Below are positions 20,425-32,799 of a stretch of 64,000 nucleotides of DNA, piece after piece (position 1 is the first letter of the stretch; every line of letters begins with the position of its first letter). This DNA is from Limnanthes douglasii subsp. nivea. Its lineage: Eukaryota; Streptophyta; Magnoliopsida; Brassicales; Limnanthaceae. The translations under genes were made by a program, and so were the position numbers. The notes beneath the pieces were generated by a model, which made no database searches, was not told the origin of the DNA, and saw only the letters and a program-made list of their open reading frames with translations. Where the stretch lies: assembly GCA_036936605.1 (NCBI GenBank), contig JAUPFV010000002.1, positions 253,353,305 through 253,417,304 of the forward strand, read 5' to 3'.

Positions 20425-22635
20425 CTAGTCCTTAAAATTATATAAATATATTTAAAGAATATTAGTAAAACAGAAAACTAAAATTCATATAATAGCAATC
20501 TTTCATACAATTTTTTTAAAAACCTTTACTATATATTTTATTATATATTAAGAAAAGAAAACTATCCAAAATCATATAAATATAAACTTTAATGGTTAAT
20601 CCAAAATCCAAAAACCAATATTTATTTATTTCATAAAATATTTTTAACAATACTAAATTAGTGCCGGGTAGTTCCTCGTAAACAATGATGAATTTACAAT
20701 TGATTTATTAAATAAATTAGTAAATAAAATCATTAATACATATGTTTAACCAATAATAAATTTAATCTACGGTTCATATTTACTTATGCTCATTTTATAT
20801 AAATAAGCCCAATTTTTTTTCATTTTCAACTTTTACGATATCTCTATCTAATTGCTCGTTGTAAAAAATATTTTCATAACCGACGCATTATACTATTATC
20901 TATTGGAATTTTATCATCCAATTTTTTCTCCTAATATGTTTATTTCTTATTTAACTAATTCTATTAATATTTTTAACTTTTTTCGACAGTTTCTCATATC
21001 ATCTTATATTATTTATTTATTGATATTTATTCATCGGGTAGCATGTCAATGGATAAAGAATTAGGTTGTGAGTTTGAGCATTTAAACCTAAAAATAAAAA
21101 GATAGACGGTGTTGATATTCAAACAATAGTAGTTTAGAAGATTTATCATCTTCAAAATAGTGACTTGAAATTTGATTCTTTAGAAGTTTCTTCATCATTA
21201 CTTTCTCTTGGTATATTAAAAATAAAAACAATTGGTAAAAAAAACTTATATTTTCCGACGAATCTAGTACATATGGTACAACCTCTTGTTCTAACAAACT
21301 TAAAGAAAATGATATTCACTTTTTTAACCGATGGTTTAGAAAAAAAAGTTTATTTATGCCAAAGATAAAATAGAAGAACAAAAACAATTTTGTTTTAAAT
21401 CATGTATATTTAAGATCAAAATTCATATTCCATCAAAAGAAGATTTTACCCATTATACTGTTAGTGACAAAGTCTATTTTTCTATAGAATAATCGAATGG
21501 GGTATCATGTTTCCTCTTCATCTTAAATAACTAAAGTTTTTCCAACTATGTAGGTTTTTCCAACTCGCGGAGAACTTACATACGTTATTGTAATGTTTGT
21601 ATTATTAGAAATATATTTCAACTTTTCTAATATTATGCTTGAATTTTCAAGCAAGAAAGTCTCTAAATCTCCTTTCCATTATTTCACCTCTCCCTAATAT
21701 AGAGCCATTGTCCAACTTCAATCGTCATACTAGGGTTGGAAAGAATTAATTTTACGTAAGCTGTGATTGAGAATCTAAATCATATGACTTGTTTTCAAAA
21801 GTTGAAAGACAATGGATAACGAGAAAGTAAGACCAGTTTCATTAATATATTGGTAATGTTTTACTCTTACAGTTTCTTATAAACTTTCCATATTCTTGTT
21901 TAAACATTTGACATAAGCTAAATAAATTTTCAAAGCTGGAAAAAGCGTAGTTCCGATGCAACTAGGTTGAGAAACTTGCAACTGCTTCTCAACCTTATTA
22001 GCAAGAAAAGTTTTACAATCTTTTTACTCCTTACAATTTACTTTTTTCAATGTTTTCCTCGGTAAAAGGTTTCTTTATAAATGATAATTATAAAAGACTC
22101 GATATTAACACTAAATATATTATCTCTAATTTAATACTTTATCAATGATAATATAAAAGACTCGATACAAATTATAATTATAAAAGACTCGATATTAACA
22201 CTAAACATTTTACTTGACGGCCCAAACAATTACCATTTTACCCAATGAGCGCGTGAACCAAGCATATAAACTTAACATTCGATCAATTATAGAAAGTAAC
22301 ACGTGTCATGAAACCATACATTACTTAGAAATGTTCTTATATAAGTATTGGGAAATATAACTTTATTTAAAGCATGTGGACATGTTCAACATAATAATAA
22401 TTGATAAATAAATGTAAATAGAGTAATAAGAAGAATTATAAATAAGGGTAAATCCCTTAATGTAAATGGATATGGTTCTGAAATACAAAAAAATATTTTG
22501 ATTGATTATTTATTTTCTCTTCCGATTATTAAATCATTATCTTGGAATTATAATTGAGAAAGATTTTAACTTATCACTAACTATAACAGTTAGCTCCCGA
22601 CATCAGTATCTAGTTTCATTATTAGTACATGGTTC
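20425..22635. other. No recognisable gene
   Basis: AT-rich DNA with short chance frames only. A small tandem repeat at 22081-22207 (ATAATTATAAAAGACTCGAT then ATTAACACTAAA, two copies with a partial third between) is the only structure I noted. Confidence 0.45.
22081..22207 (+). repeat. Short interrupted tandem repeat
   Basis: The block AAAAGACTCGATATTAACAC occurs at 22092 and 22181, with a partial AAAAGACTCGATACA copy at about 22153. Confidence 0.6.
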
Positions 22636-22859
22636 CACATTTACCTGTTAGTTCAAGCCTTCGATAGCTACTCTCGTCATCAACATCCACCTTCAGTTGT
22701 AAGTTACATCCTACAACACCAAAGTATATCTTTCACCACCAAGTTACAACTTTCAAAAAAAGTTACAATATTTGACACCTAGTCAAGCTTTCAACATTGA
22801 TATTGTCCCCATCTTTGTTAGTTTATTAGTAAATATTATCCACATATGCTCGTAGTGAC

Positions 22860-23365
22860 ACCTAGGCTCACAAAATATATTAAATATTTAAGACTATTTT
22901 CGATAAAGTTGATCATTATAGGTACAAATGATATTGGTAGAAGACATAAAGCATCAGAAAAGTAAGCAATTGATTAGAAGACGAAGGCATCAGAAAATTG
23001 TTCGTCAAAGGCGTTGGCAAGAGGATATAGCAACATATCAAGATGAAAATATTAGCAAAACATATGTTAATTGGTGGCCAATGGTATAGGTTATTCAACT
23101 AAAAATGTGAAAAGCTTAAAATAATACACAGATTTGAACAATATGTACTATATAATTAAAATGCCAATGACATTTAAAGGGTGAAATAACAATCTTTTGT
23201 AATAGATGGCTGACATATATCATAAGGTACACATGTCATGTATGTTTATAATTTAGGATAACGTAATTATGAATATAAAATCAAATAATTATAAAAAAGT
23301 TGATTCTTTGATTAATAAAATGATTCTTAATAATTTTTAGTATTATCTTTTGTCAATATTTAAAG
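22860..23365 (-). repeat. LTR-family copy in reverse orientation
   Basis: The minus strand reads GACATGTGTACC, CATCTATTACAAAAGATT, TTTTGCTAATATTTTCATCT, CTAATCAATTGCTTAC, ACCAATATCATTTG and TGATCAACTTT, in the same order as 19.96-20.33 kb on the plus strand. Confidence 0.6.
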
Positions 23366-23419
23366 GAATAAAACCCATTCATCAACTTTGTATCAACTCC
23401 AATTCCACCTTCAAAAATT

Positions 23420-24560
23420 ATTACATCGTCATGAAGGCCGAAATTCCAGGGGCTAATGTTAACTATGATAAATGTTGCAATAGCTCATTCAGTCAGCCTT
23501 TTGTTTTGTCTAGTTGCTAGAATCATAAACCTACTCCGAGTAAGGTACAACTCATATTCTCAATTATTTCATACTTTGAAGTACTCTTCAAGATTATGTG
23601 CCTCGATATACCAAATTTAGAAAAATAACCACTAAGTGGTCAGTTCACTTATACCACGCCATTTTCATTCCTAAACCTCTTTAGAGACTACCTGTATTGG
23701 ATTTATATTATCTTCGAAAATCCTTCAACTACCTCGAGCTGGATCCTACCAGACATACTCCCCACACTAGTTGTGCCTTCTACTACAAACTCATCCAACA
23801 CTAAAATACCATCGGTCCAATTAGCCTCTGTAAGAACATGCAAGTCTTGCATAACTAGAAGTTTACCATCTATTCCTTTAAGCTAAGAATTTTCTCATCA
23901 AACATAACTATAGATAAACGATTACACTTATGTTTAGGAACATACCTCATATTTATTAAAACTTTTTTGAGAAGACAACTTTAACCTAATAATCATAATT
24001 CCTTTTACAATACAACATACATCATTCTATAGCATGACCTTACTACCTTCATATAGATCCAGCATTTTAAAGCAATTCTTGTTAGAAGTCATATAGAACG
24101 ACGCTCCAAAATTAAAAACCCACCTAAGCATATTCATAGTCATCCGAGACGATCCCAAAATTTCCAAGTTTGTCCTGTATATATATATATATGCATTCTT
24201 CCTCTCAAGAAATTTCCTACAAATATGTCCCTCTTTCTAGCAGCATAACATATTCATCTTAAAACCATCATATTTCTTGATTTAAATTCTCCATCCAAGG
24301 TTTCCACTCATAGTCAATCCTACAACTTAAGATTCATCCTTCATTCATTGAAGAAATATATTGTTCAAGGAACTTTGCACTTCTTCTATCGTGCGAGAAT
24401 TTTTTCCATACAACATGGTGTAAACAAAGTGCTCATACGCTTTCGGTAGAAAGCCCATAAGGATATTTCTTAATTTTCATCTTGTACCTTGAGATTAATT
24501 TCATTGAAATCTAGAATGATCATCATGGTTGTTGAACAATAGTAATATAACGGAGGAAAT
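23420..24560 (-). pseudogene. Copia Gag and protease-side remnant, copy 1
   Basis: The minus strand near 24440-24380 reads KAYEHFVYTMLYGKNSRTIE then EVQSS, the classic copia Gag 'LPxSYEHFVxTLLYGKxTxTLEEV' stretch. Next comes KKYDGFKMNMLCC then KEGHICRKF (24290-24220), a zinc knuckle. Protease-side sequence follows (WVFNFGASFYMTS, about 24120-24080, where Phe-Gly replaces the usual Asp-Ser of WxxDSGAS), and then GKLLVMQDLHVL and ANWTDGILVLDEF (23870-23780). Stops interrupt it throughout. Homologous and similarly broken at 60.3-61.6 kb. Confidence 0.7.
24178..24193 (+). repeat. Short (AT)n microsatellite
   Basis: About eight TA units inside the copia remnant. The homologous site at 61.2 kb has about 24. 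Confidence 0.9.
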
Positions 24561-25369
24561 AATTATTTATAGAAACTCAAAATTTCACATCTCACACTCG
24601 ATACTTTTCGAAGATAATTCTCTATTTTATTGAGAAGAAATATACTAAGTATATTCTATCTTATTCTTTCTTGTACTCTCAACCAAATTCTTGCTAACTT
24701 CTTCGAAGTCAAACTAATATTATTTATAATGCTTGGTTCTAATCTCTCTCTAAAACATAATGCAACAAAATCCTCAACAAAAGTAACCATTTATGTTGTA
24801 AAAAAAGTAATTCATTTTATTTAACTAAAGATATATCTAACAATCATAATTAATAAATTGTACGAATATTCGCATTTAACAGCTCAAGTCCAAACTATAA
24901 ACCTCTTGGCTAATGCAGACTTTACCTAATCTATTGTCTTTCAGTACGGAGAAACATTTTCCTCATCCAAAAGTGCTAAGGCTTAGGACTTCATGTGGTC
25001 CTACCAACGCCTTCCTAGTCGAAGCAGCCAATGTCTTTGTCAAAGGCTTATCGACAAATAGAATTTCTAGGTTTTACCATTGGCTCTTTAGTCAAAGAAG
25101 TAAATTCCTGAGATGATAACAATCTCGTATAAGATTTTGATTGACTTTTACAAAGGCTTATCGGCTGAAGCAACCTACACCTTAAGTGTAGCAACCGATA
25201 CCTCAATAAGTTCTAAGCCTATATAGTCGATGATTCGACAATTCCTAAGCTAATATTCTTGATAGATCCAACCAGTTAAGTTGTACCCACCAAGTAAATA
25301 CCATACGTTCACAATTCTTTACCATGGTTTTGACATTGTAAATAAAAATACAGATGTGGATCTTCTTGT

Positions 25370-25990
25370 CCCTTGTAAAGGTCTCAAATAATTTAGATAT
25401 GAAAATTGTGCTTAAACTTTCTCGTTATTACCGGTATAGTTTTTATCTCTTTTGTTGTCATCCATATAAATCTTTCTAGCACAATTTCTCCATAAAACAC
25501 TTGATTTTCCCCTAGACAATTCATAAAACACTTGATTTTCTTACAAGTGTATTGAACTCTTGTTATTATAGTGCACGATCATAATTTCTCGTTGAACCCC
25601 CAAATCCCTTAATATGCATTTCAACCATGTAACTTTATTTATTGCTTTCGTAACATTAATATATTAAGCTTCAATGGAGTAAAATGTTACTACATGTTGA
25701 AGATAGCTTTCACAATTACAATATTATCAAACAACACAAACACATATTTTGTCAAAAACTTCCTTATGTTGAGACAACCATCGTAATCAAAATCAAGAAA
25801 ACCCTAAGCACCATCCAGTTTCAAACCATCCTCTCCATACATGAGTCTCATACTAGTAAATCTCTTAATGTACCTAAGAACCCACTTAACAACCTGCAAA
25901 TGTTAACTCAAAGCATAAACCAAATTAGACCTACTATAGACCATGCCGCACATACATTATACTTCCCACTTTGGGATAATATGTTAGTTA
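25370..25990 (-). pseudogene. Copia RNase H remnant
   Basis: The minus strand reads GMVYSRSNLVYALS, LQVVKWVLRYIKRFTSMRLM and DFDYDGCLNIRK (25960-25790). This matches 'RPDLAYAVSVVSRF...AVKWVLRYLKGT...DADYAGDLDTRKST' of copia RNase H; the Asp of the first catalytic strand is kept. Then INKVTWLKCILRDLGV (25640-25600) and KSSIHL*ENQVFYE-type sequence (25555-25520) follow. It lies upstream, on its own strand, of a Gag remnant, so two elements or a rearrangement meet near 25.1-25.3 kb. Confidence 0.7.
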
Positions 25991-26014
25991 TAATGGTTAG
26001 CATCATATCGCACA

Positions 26015-26203
<189 letters not shown>

Positions 26204-26289
26204 TCTATTTATATATTTTCCTCTCCATCTCTTCATCTCTCTTTCTCTCTTTCTCCCTCACTCCCTCCGTCTCCCTTATTGTCCGTCTC

Positions 26290-26640
26290 TCCGTCGTCAT
26301 AAAGAGTTATAAGATAAGAGTCATAAAAGGATATCAAAAATGGCTCATTAAGAGGAATAAGGGTCGTTTAAGGTAAAACGAAATCCATAAAATGGTGCGA
26401 GACGACGGGCATAAATATATATTAAAAAATGGTTATTAAGATGAAATACGGGATGAGGAAAGATAAAAGTCATAGAGAGGTACTACACGAGGATCATAAA
26501 TAGATATAATACAAGGGTCATAAAGTGACATAAAATGAGGGTTATGTAAAACGAATCAAGTAAGATGAAACATAGAGAATAAGAAGCATAAGTCATAGAT
26601 GGAGTCACAAAAACATATGGGACGAGCATATAGTCAGTTT
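26290..26640 (+). repeat. Degenerate short tandem repeat
   Basis: A 10-25 nt theme such as GGGTCATAAA/AGAGTCATAAAAGG recurs many times with drift, in A/G-rich DNA just after the microsatellite. Confidence 0.5.
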
Positions 26641-26798
26641 GTTCAACCGATTATAACCTAGTTACATGTATCACTATTTAACAGTTATCAAGAATGTTTG
26701 TTAGGCAGTTATAGCGATATGACACATTCAAATTTGTAAATGGTAGAATATTCCTTATAAAAATCTATAAATGTGGACCAAAGTATTCATATGAAGAC

Positions 26799-26982
26799 TG
26801 TAGAAACTAGAAAAATGTTTATTATAACTTAGAATTTTAGTACAAGTTAAAGCCATATATATAGGCTCTGAAAATATCTTATTATTATACTAGTCTACTA
26901 TAATAATATCTATAATAGATTGCGTTTGAATATTGACTATAATAAATTATTTAGTCAATGTATATTATTATTTCCATTAACA
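26799..26982 (-). repeat. 3' LTR of the minus-strand copia element
   Basis: Reads TGTTAATGGAAATAATAATA on the minus strand from 26982 to a TTTCTACA end at 26799. It is joined directly to a polypurine tract GCTTGAAGGGGAG (26995-26983). This TG...CA LTR is 184 bp; the partner 5' LTR is not seen. Confidence 0.6.
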
Positions 26983-26995
26983 CTCCCCTTCAAGC
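26983..26995 (-). other. Polypurine tract of the copia element
   Basis: GCTTGAAGGGGAG immediately before the LTR start, where plus-strand DNA synthesis begins in this family. Confidence 0.6.
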
Positions 26996-26999
26996 TTGT

Positions 27000-28280
27000 G
27001 CGAAAGTATTTGAAACTGACGTAGCTTTGATAATAACGTTCTCTTTGAAACTTGAACTAAATGACTTGAAGTGCAAGCTTGATTGAAGTACTGAAACAAA
27101 ATCACACTCCCCCTCAACCTGGAGCATATAAATTAATCATGCCCAACTTGTTACGAATATAAGTAATCTGTGATCCATTGAGCGCTTTTGTAAATATATC
27201 TCCTAGTTGTTCTCTTGTTTTGACATATCTCGTATGAATGAGATTTTGTTGAATCTTTTCGCGGATAAAATGACAATCAATTTCAATATGCTTCGTTCTT
27301 TCGTGATAGACAGCATTAGACGCAATGTTCTTGATGCCAATATCATTTCACAACTGGAAAATCCAAATTATCTCACAAGTAGATTGAGCCATGGCTCTAT
27401 ATTCAGTTTCATCACTTGATCTTGATACAACATTTTGTTTCTTACTTTTCCAAGATACCAAATTACCCCCTATAAAGATGCAGTAACCAGTGGTCGATCT
27501 TCTATCAGCTTTAGATCCAGCCCAATCTGTATCTGCAAAACAATCGATATTTGTATGACCAATACTGCCATACCACAATCCTAGTCTAGGAGCTGATTTG
27601 AGATATCACAAGATATGTTCTAGTGCTGCCCAGTGATTAACTGTTAGAGAAGACATAAATTAACTTACAACACTGATTGGATATGCAATGTTTGGTCGAG
27701 TTATTGTAAGGTAATTGAGTTTTCCTACTAATCGAGGATACTTTTTCTGGATCACTAAACAATTCTCCGTCATCTTTCAGTAATTGTGAGTTATGAACCA
27801 TTGGTGTATTACATGGTTTTGCTCCTAAATTTTCTTGTTTCCATCAACAAATCTAGAACATATTTTCTCTGCAATAAAAGAATACCTTTGTTGCTTCTTG
27901 TTATTTCAACCCCCAAAAAATACTTCAATGGTCTTAAATCTTTTTTTTTTGAAATCACGAATGTAAAAATGTTTTAAGCAATGAAATGGATTTAGTATCA
28001 TTCCCAGTAAGAATGATGTCATCTACATATACAACAACGAGTATAATTTTATTTGGAGAACGTTTATAAAATACATAATGATCACAACTGCTCTTCTTCA
28101 ACTCAAATTCATTTAGTGCATCACTAAACTTGCCGAACCGAGCACGGGGACTTTATTTTAATCCATACAATGATTTATACAAACGACATACCTTTCCTCT
28201 CTCCTCCTGAGCAACAAATCCAGATGGTTTCTCCATATAGACTTCTTCTTAGAGGTCTCCATTGAAAATGCATTTTTAAT
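27000..28280 (-). pseudogene. Copia RT and RNase H remnant
   Basis: The RT entry reads WPLHQLDIKNAF (28300-28265), then YVDD in frame near 28030-28015, matching 'VVVYVDDIILTGND'. RNase H is clear at 27578-27348: SIGHTNIDCFADTDWAGSKA, DRRSTTGYCIFIGGNLVSWK and SKKQNVVSRSSDETEYRAMA, with the catalytic Asp and Glu positions present. The tail (27300-27000) keeps traces of the C-terminal 'xADxFTKALP' region. Upstream it joins directly to integrase: sequence normally between 'PLFP' and 'WPLHQLD' is missing, so the polyprotein carries an internal deletion at about 28305. Confidence 0.8.
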
Positions 28281-28901
28281 ATCTAACTGATGTAATGGCC
28301 AATCACTTGATGGAAATAAAGGTTTAGATGGAAAAATCATGGAATATGGAATATTATTTGAAAATACAGTAGACGACATTCGATTAATTAAAAAACAGGT
28401 AGTGGAAACAACATATGCCCAAAACAATTTCGGTATTTTCAATTGAAAAAGAAGTGCACGAGTAACCTCTAAAAGATCGCTATTTTTTCTTTTAGCAACA
28501 CCATTTTGAGATGGTGTGTCCACACAAGAAGTTTGGTGAATCATTCCTTTTTGTTCCGTAAATAATTGAAATGTATTTCAGCAATATTCTTTACCATTAT
28601 CACTTCTTAAAAGACGAATATGACAATTGAATTGAGTATTTATTTCTGCAGTAAACGTGCAAAATATTGAAAATAAATCAGAACGATTTTTCATTAAATA
28701 TAGCCATGTAACACGGGAATAATCATCAACAAAACTAACAAAATATTTAAAATCAGTTTTAGAAACAACGAGACAATGACCCCAAATATTTCAATGAACT
28801 ATTTTAAAAGGAAACGCAACCCGTTTATTAATACGAGGATATGATGGAAGACGATGATGTTTAGAAAATCTGCATGACTCACACTCTAATGATGTCAAAT
28901 G
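28281..28901 (-). pseudogene. Copia integrase, left arm of the inverted repeat
   Basis: The minus strand carries an integrase with CESxxF-like zinc residues near 28880, FKYFVSFVDDYSRVTWLYLM (about 28760-28700), RSDNGKEY and HQTSCVDTPSQNGVAKRKN (28535-28480), then TRALLFQLKIPKLFWAYVVS. Catalytic core Asp residues (FVDDYS, RSDNG) are recognisable. A TGA after GKEYC is shared with the plus-strand arm. At 28311 it leaves the palindrome and runs into RT. Confidence 0.8.
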
Positions 28902-29537
28902 AATGAATGACTCACACTCTTTAAAACAACTTTATGCTAAATTTTGGCATTTGACATCATTAGAGTGTGAGTTATGCAGATTTTCTAAACATCATCGTCT
29001 TCCATCATATCCTCGTATTAATAAACGGGTTGTGTTTCCTTTTAAAGTAGTTCATTTAAATATTTGGGGTCATTGTCTCGTTGTTTCTAAAACTGATTTT
29101 AAATATTTTGTTAGTTTTGTTGATGATTATTCCCGTGTTACATGGCTATATTTAATGAAAAATCGTTCTGATTTATTTTCAATATTTTGCACGTTTACTG
29201 CAGAAATAAATACTCAATTCAATTGTCATATTCGTCTTTTAAGAAGTGATAATGGTAAAGAATATTGCTGAAATACATTTCAATTATTTACGGAACAAAA
29301 AGGAATGATTCACCAAACTTCTTGTGTGGACACACCATCTCAAAATGGTGTTGCTGAAAGAAAAAATAGAGATCATTTAGAGGTTACTCGTGCACTTCTT
29401 TTTCAATTGAAAATACCGAAATTGTTTTGGGCATATGTTGTTTCCACTACCTGTTTTTTAATTAATCGAATGTCGTCTACTGTATTTTCAAATAATATTC
29501 CATATTCCATGATTTTTCCATCTAAACCTTTATTTCC
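28312..29537. repeat. 590-bp-arm inverted repeat (giant hairpin)
   Basis: The left arm 28312-28901 and right arm 28948-29537 are reverse complements of each other with about seven mismatches seen by eye (near 99 % identity) and no visible indel. The 46-bp loop (28902-28947) contains a further short copy of GACTCACACTCT. Both arms hold the same decayed copia integrase, including the same in-frame TGA, so the inverted duplication is younger than the decay. Confidence 0.9.
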
Positions 29538-29690
29538 TGTTGAACCACACATTTTTTGTTGTACTTGCTTTGTTAGGGATGTAAGTCCTACTTGTACAAA
29601 ATTAAATCCCAAATCCTTATATCTAGCAACGTGTACATTCCTGACTTTGTTTTATCTTCAATCGTATGCAATCTATCTTATGTTGCGTTA
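28903..29690 (+). pseudogene. Copia integrase, right arm of the inverted repeat
   Basis: Plus-strand frame: CELCRFSKHHRLPSYPRINK (zinc CxxC with the conserved KHHR of GAG-pre-integrase), VVHLNIWGHCLVVSKT (the D of 'HSDIWGP' is Asn here), FKYFVSFVDDYSRVTWLYLM, then RLLRSDNGKEYC and a TGA at 29269. A second frame holds HQTSCVDTPSQNGVAERKN and ALLFQLKIPKLFWAYVVSTT. Beyond the palindrome it continues as normal copia (PVEPHIFCCTCFVRDVSP, then NPKSLYLATC) and fades by 29690. The Asn in place of the first catalytic Asp, plus the stop, make it inactive. Confidence 0.85.
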
Positions 29691-29939
29691 AGATTTTCAA
29701 GTTTTTTTCTCGTGTACGTTAAAAGACTATCCTCATTACTTTATCCTCTCGGTTGATACTCCTAAATCAGACTTTCGAATTTTAATTTATTTCTCATAAA
29801 TTCCTCGTAATACTATGACCAAAAGTGTGTGTTAATCCTCCTCCGTCTTTTCTTCTTATATTACCACCATTCATTCATTTGTCACCGTTGAAATTAAAAA
29901 AAAAATTGGTAGGGTGGTTGATGGTTTTTCCTCTAATAT

Positions 29940-32795
29940 CACCCTTGGTGCTGATCATGTATAGGGTAAAGAATCCAATGCGTGAATAATATCATTTTGC
30001 GCCATTGGTATTATTTGAACTCGATATGTTCGAATTAGAAAGCAAAATGTTGAAATAAAACTGTTATTCTTTTTAGTTTCAGCTTGGTGTGTCATATGGC
30101 TGACTAATAATTATGAATCAAATAAGATTGTTACCTTTCTTTCTTCACATATGTTGCTTAATGAAGACCTACATTTGGAGCCTCATATTCTGCTTGTTGA
30201 AAGCTAATAATCTAAACTGAATGAACTGATTTAGGATACCACCACCAATGAAGACAATTTGTATCCATTCCCCCGATCTTTAAGTGATTATACCTCTATC
30301 GGTTATAATGCTTTATGTGTTTTCTAAGTCATCGTTTATAACAGTTGGTCTTTCATATTGAAATTATATAAAGAAATTAGGAAACATTTGGGATTTTATT
30401 TTTTGTTTAAGGTTCAAATTTAATAATAAAATCTCATAGTTCTATTAACCACTTAGTTAATCTTCTTGAAACGTCGATTTTTTATAATACAATCCTTATG
30501 GAAAGGAGGCTCCCATTATTATGGGCGTACTTTAAATTATGATCTTATTTTCCCCACCACTATTACCAATTTACAGCTAATTTTGTCAATTATAAATATT
30601 AAGTTTCTGCTATGAATAAAGATTTACTTCCATAATATACAGATTTGGTTTTTGTTCCTTCCTCCATGACTATGACTCAACTAACTTTATCATCTAACAC
30701 TGTAAAATATAAATACATGTTTTCTCCTCGCCTCAGCATCATTAAGACCCTGGTGATTTGAAGAATGTTTTGATTTTGCTAAAATCCTTCTCTCACTTTA
30801 GAGTCTACGAGGATTTTCCTACTTCTTTCCATGTCTCATCATGAAACAAACCTATTTCGTGCAACTAATTTTCTGCTTAGGATTTGAACTTCATTTTATT
30901 CTATGGTGCCTGTATTGATGCTAAATTGGTGAGTTGTGTTGGATCTTCTTCAGTTTCTTTTTCAGTTACCATACACCCCAAGAAGTTTTCTGACCGAACA
31001 TCAAATATGCATTTTTAGGATTTAAGTTGAGGTTTACTCATTTGAGGTTATCGGAAGTTTCAGTGAAGTTTGACAGATGGTCTTCTTCATGTAGGTTCGT
31101 GAATAAATTGTCATTGATATTGGCATAAATATTTCTCCTTATCATTGTTTTTAATATTTTGTTAACCACTCTCTGTATGTTGCTTGAGAATTTTCAACCA
31201 TAAGGCTTTACTTTTTAGGAATATAGTCGCTTTTAAATGATAAAAATCGTATTCTCTTGGTCTCATTGTTTCATTTAGATTAGATAATATCATGCAAAAG
31301 AATCCATAAAGGATAGTATTCAGTTACCTCATGTATAATTTAAAAGGTGGTCCATTCTTGGTAGTGGGTTTATCGAGCATATTCGTTCAAGTCCGTGAAA
31401 TCCACGAAAATTCTTCACTTCTTCTTATTCCTTTTAACAACGATATGATTCAGTGTCTACATGGATAATAAGACTCTATAATGTGTCCTACAGTCATTTG
31501 TTTTTCTATATTGGTGATGATTGCGTTAGTTTTTTTGTTGAGAATATTATCTCATTTTTGTATTATATATCTAAAATTATTGTTGATATTTAACTGGTTA
31601 CATATGACCTCGCCCGGGATAAATGTTATAGCATGTGTTCTCCAAGAATACCTATCTATATTATCTTTCAAAAAAATCAAAATGTTATATGTGAGATTAG
31701 TTGGTATGTTTCTGCTGATCTTTAAGGACTTTCTTTGCTTCATGACAACTTAATTCACTTTTTCCCCTAGTTAAGCTATCTGGGGCCTTCTCTCGGGTAA
31801 TCTACCACCTCAAAAATAACCTTTTTATCCTCTAATTTCTAGGCCTTGAGAGATAGGGATGTTGCATAACATTCCCTACTTGGTTTTTGTTTTCTCTTAT
31901 TATGGCTACTTTACTGCACCGCTTATAAGATATATTATGCATTGATGTACTGTGGACACTACCACACAAATTTATTCAATCCATGATTGACCTGAAGTTA
32001 TATTATACAAGCTTGTGCACTACAACCATAAAAAAACATGTTAGCTGTTGTGGAATTGTTGGTTTGGATCATTATTCAATTAATCTTCTTCCATAAATTG
32101 TTCTTTCTCCGTTATGACATTTGTGTCAAGCGCATGATGTTCTGTTGTGGGGAAATTGTTGCAGCGTTATCTTAACCATATATATGCTTATCCTTTGGTT
32201 TCTTCTTTACAAACTCGTCTAGCTTTCCTTGGTATGCCCAAACCTGAATTTGATCGTGCATAGACCAATAATCTCCTAGTGTAATGACTTATGTCACTAT
32301 AAAATTTACAATATTTTGTTTTGTCTAAGTTTTCTTATTGACTGAATATCTTTGCAAGTTTGTTGTACTTGATTGAGTCTTTTGTACTTGATAGATTGCT
32401 TCTAGTGACTATTTTAATTCTGCAAATGATTCCTTCGATGGTCGATCAACTCATCTGAAATTTCCTACATTGTAATTGCCTTTTGGTCTTTCTTCTTGGT
32501 ACTGATTTGGCCTCTGTTTTACTGAAATAGTAGCATCATTAGTTTTTGTTTCTCTGTCCTTGGTTTTTACTTTCACCATGATATTTATTTTTCTCGTCGA
32601 GAGGCCTTCAGTTACGTCATCGATATTTCCATAGTTTTTGCTCTGTTAATTGTATCTTTTTCGATGAATTACTCAATTTGGGCCAACATATCCCCAAAAA
32701 TCAGTGCTTTTTTTTATGATTGCTTAGAGAGGGTCATTTCTGTAACTCATTATTGGAAAGTTGCTACAACCACAAGATCATTACAATCTTATAGT
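29940..32795 (-). pseudogene. Decayed minus-strand gypsy gag-pol
   Basis: Fragments in minus-strand order: a gag-side stretch near 32700-32500 resembling the 54.9-kb Gag; the RT entry at 31743-31552 (AITFIPGEVICNQLNINNNF then RYIIQK, matching the 'DMPGIDPEVIxHxLNI' block); and RT fingers/palm at about 31150-30890, with SLKSxKCIF-like KCIFDVRSENFLGCMVTEKE and TQLTNLASIQAP. RNase H traces lie left of that. No domain is open for more than about 60 codons. Integrase was not recognised. It is related to, but clearly older than, the Tat elements at 4-8 and 51-56 kb. Confidence 0.6.
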
Positions 32796-32799
32796 TGTT

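Larger units (their letters stand above)
22640..25110 (-). mobile_element. Rearranged copia segment, copy 1
   Basis: A minus-strand composite. From right to left it has a leader or LTR-like stretch (25110-24560), Gag (24560-24200), protease-side remnants (24130-23420) and an LTR-like block (23365-22640) that matches the gypsy LTRs at 17.3 and 20.1 kb. Integrase, RT and RNase H are absent. The whole 2.5 kb recurs at 59583-62150 in the same strand and order, so the joined structure was copied as a unit. Confidence 0.6.

Noticed and set aside
31481..31753. A 90-codon plus-strand hydrophobic protein
   Set aside because: The opposite strand reads as the gypsy RT entry block (GEVICNQLNINNNF); the plus frame is its complement.
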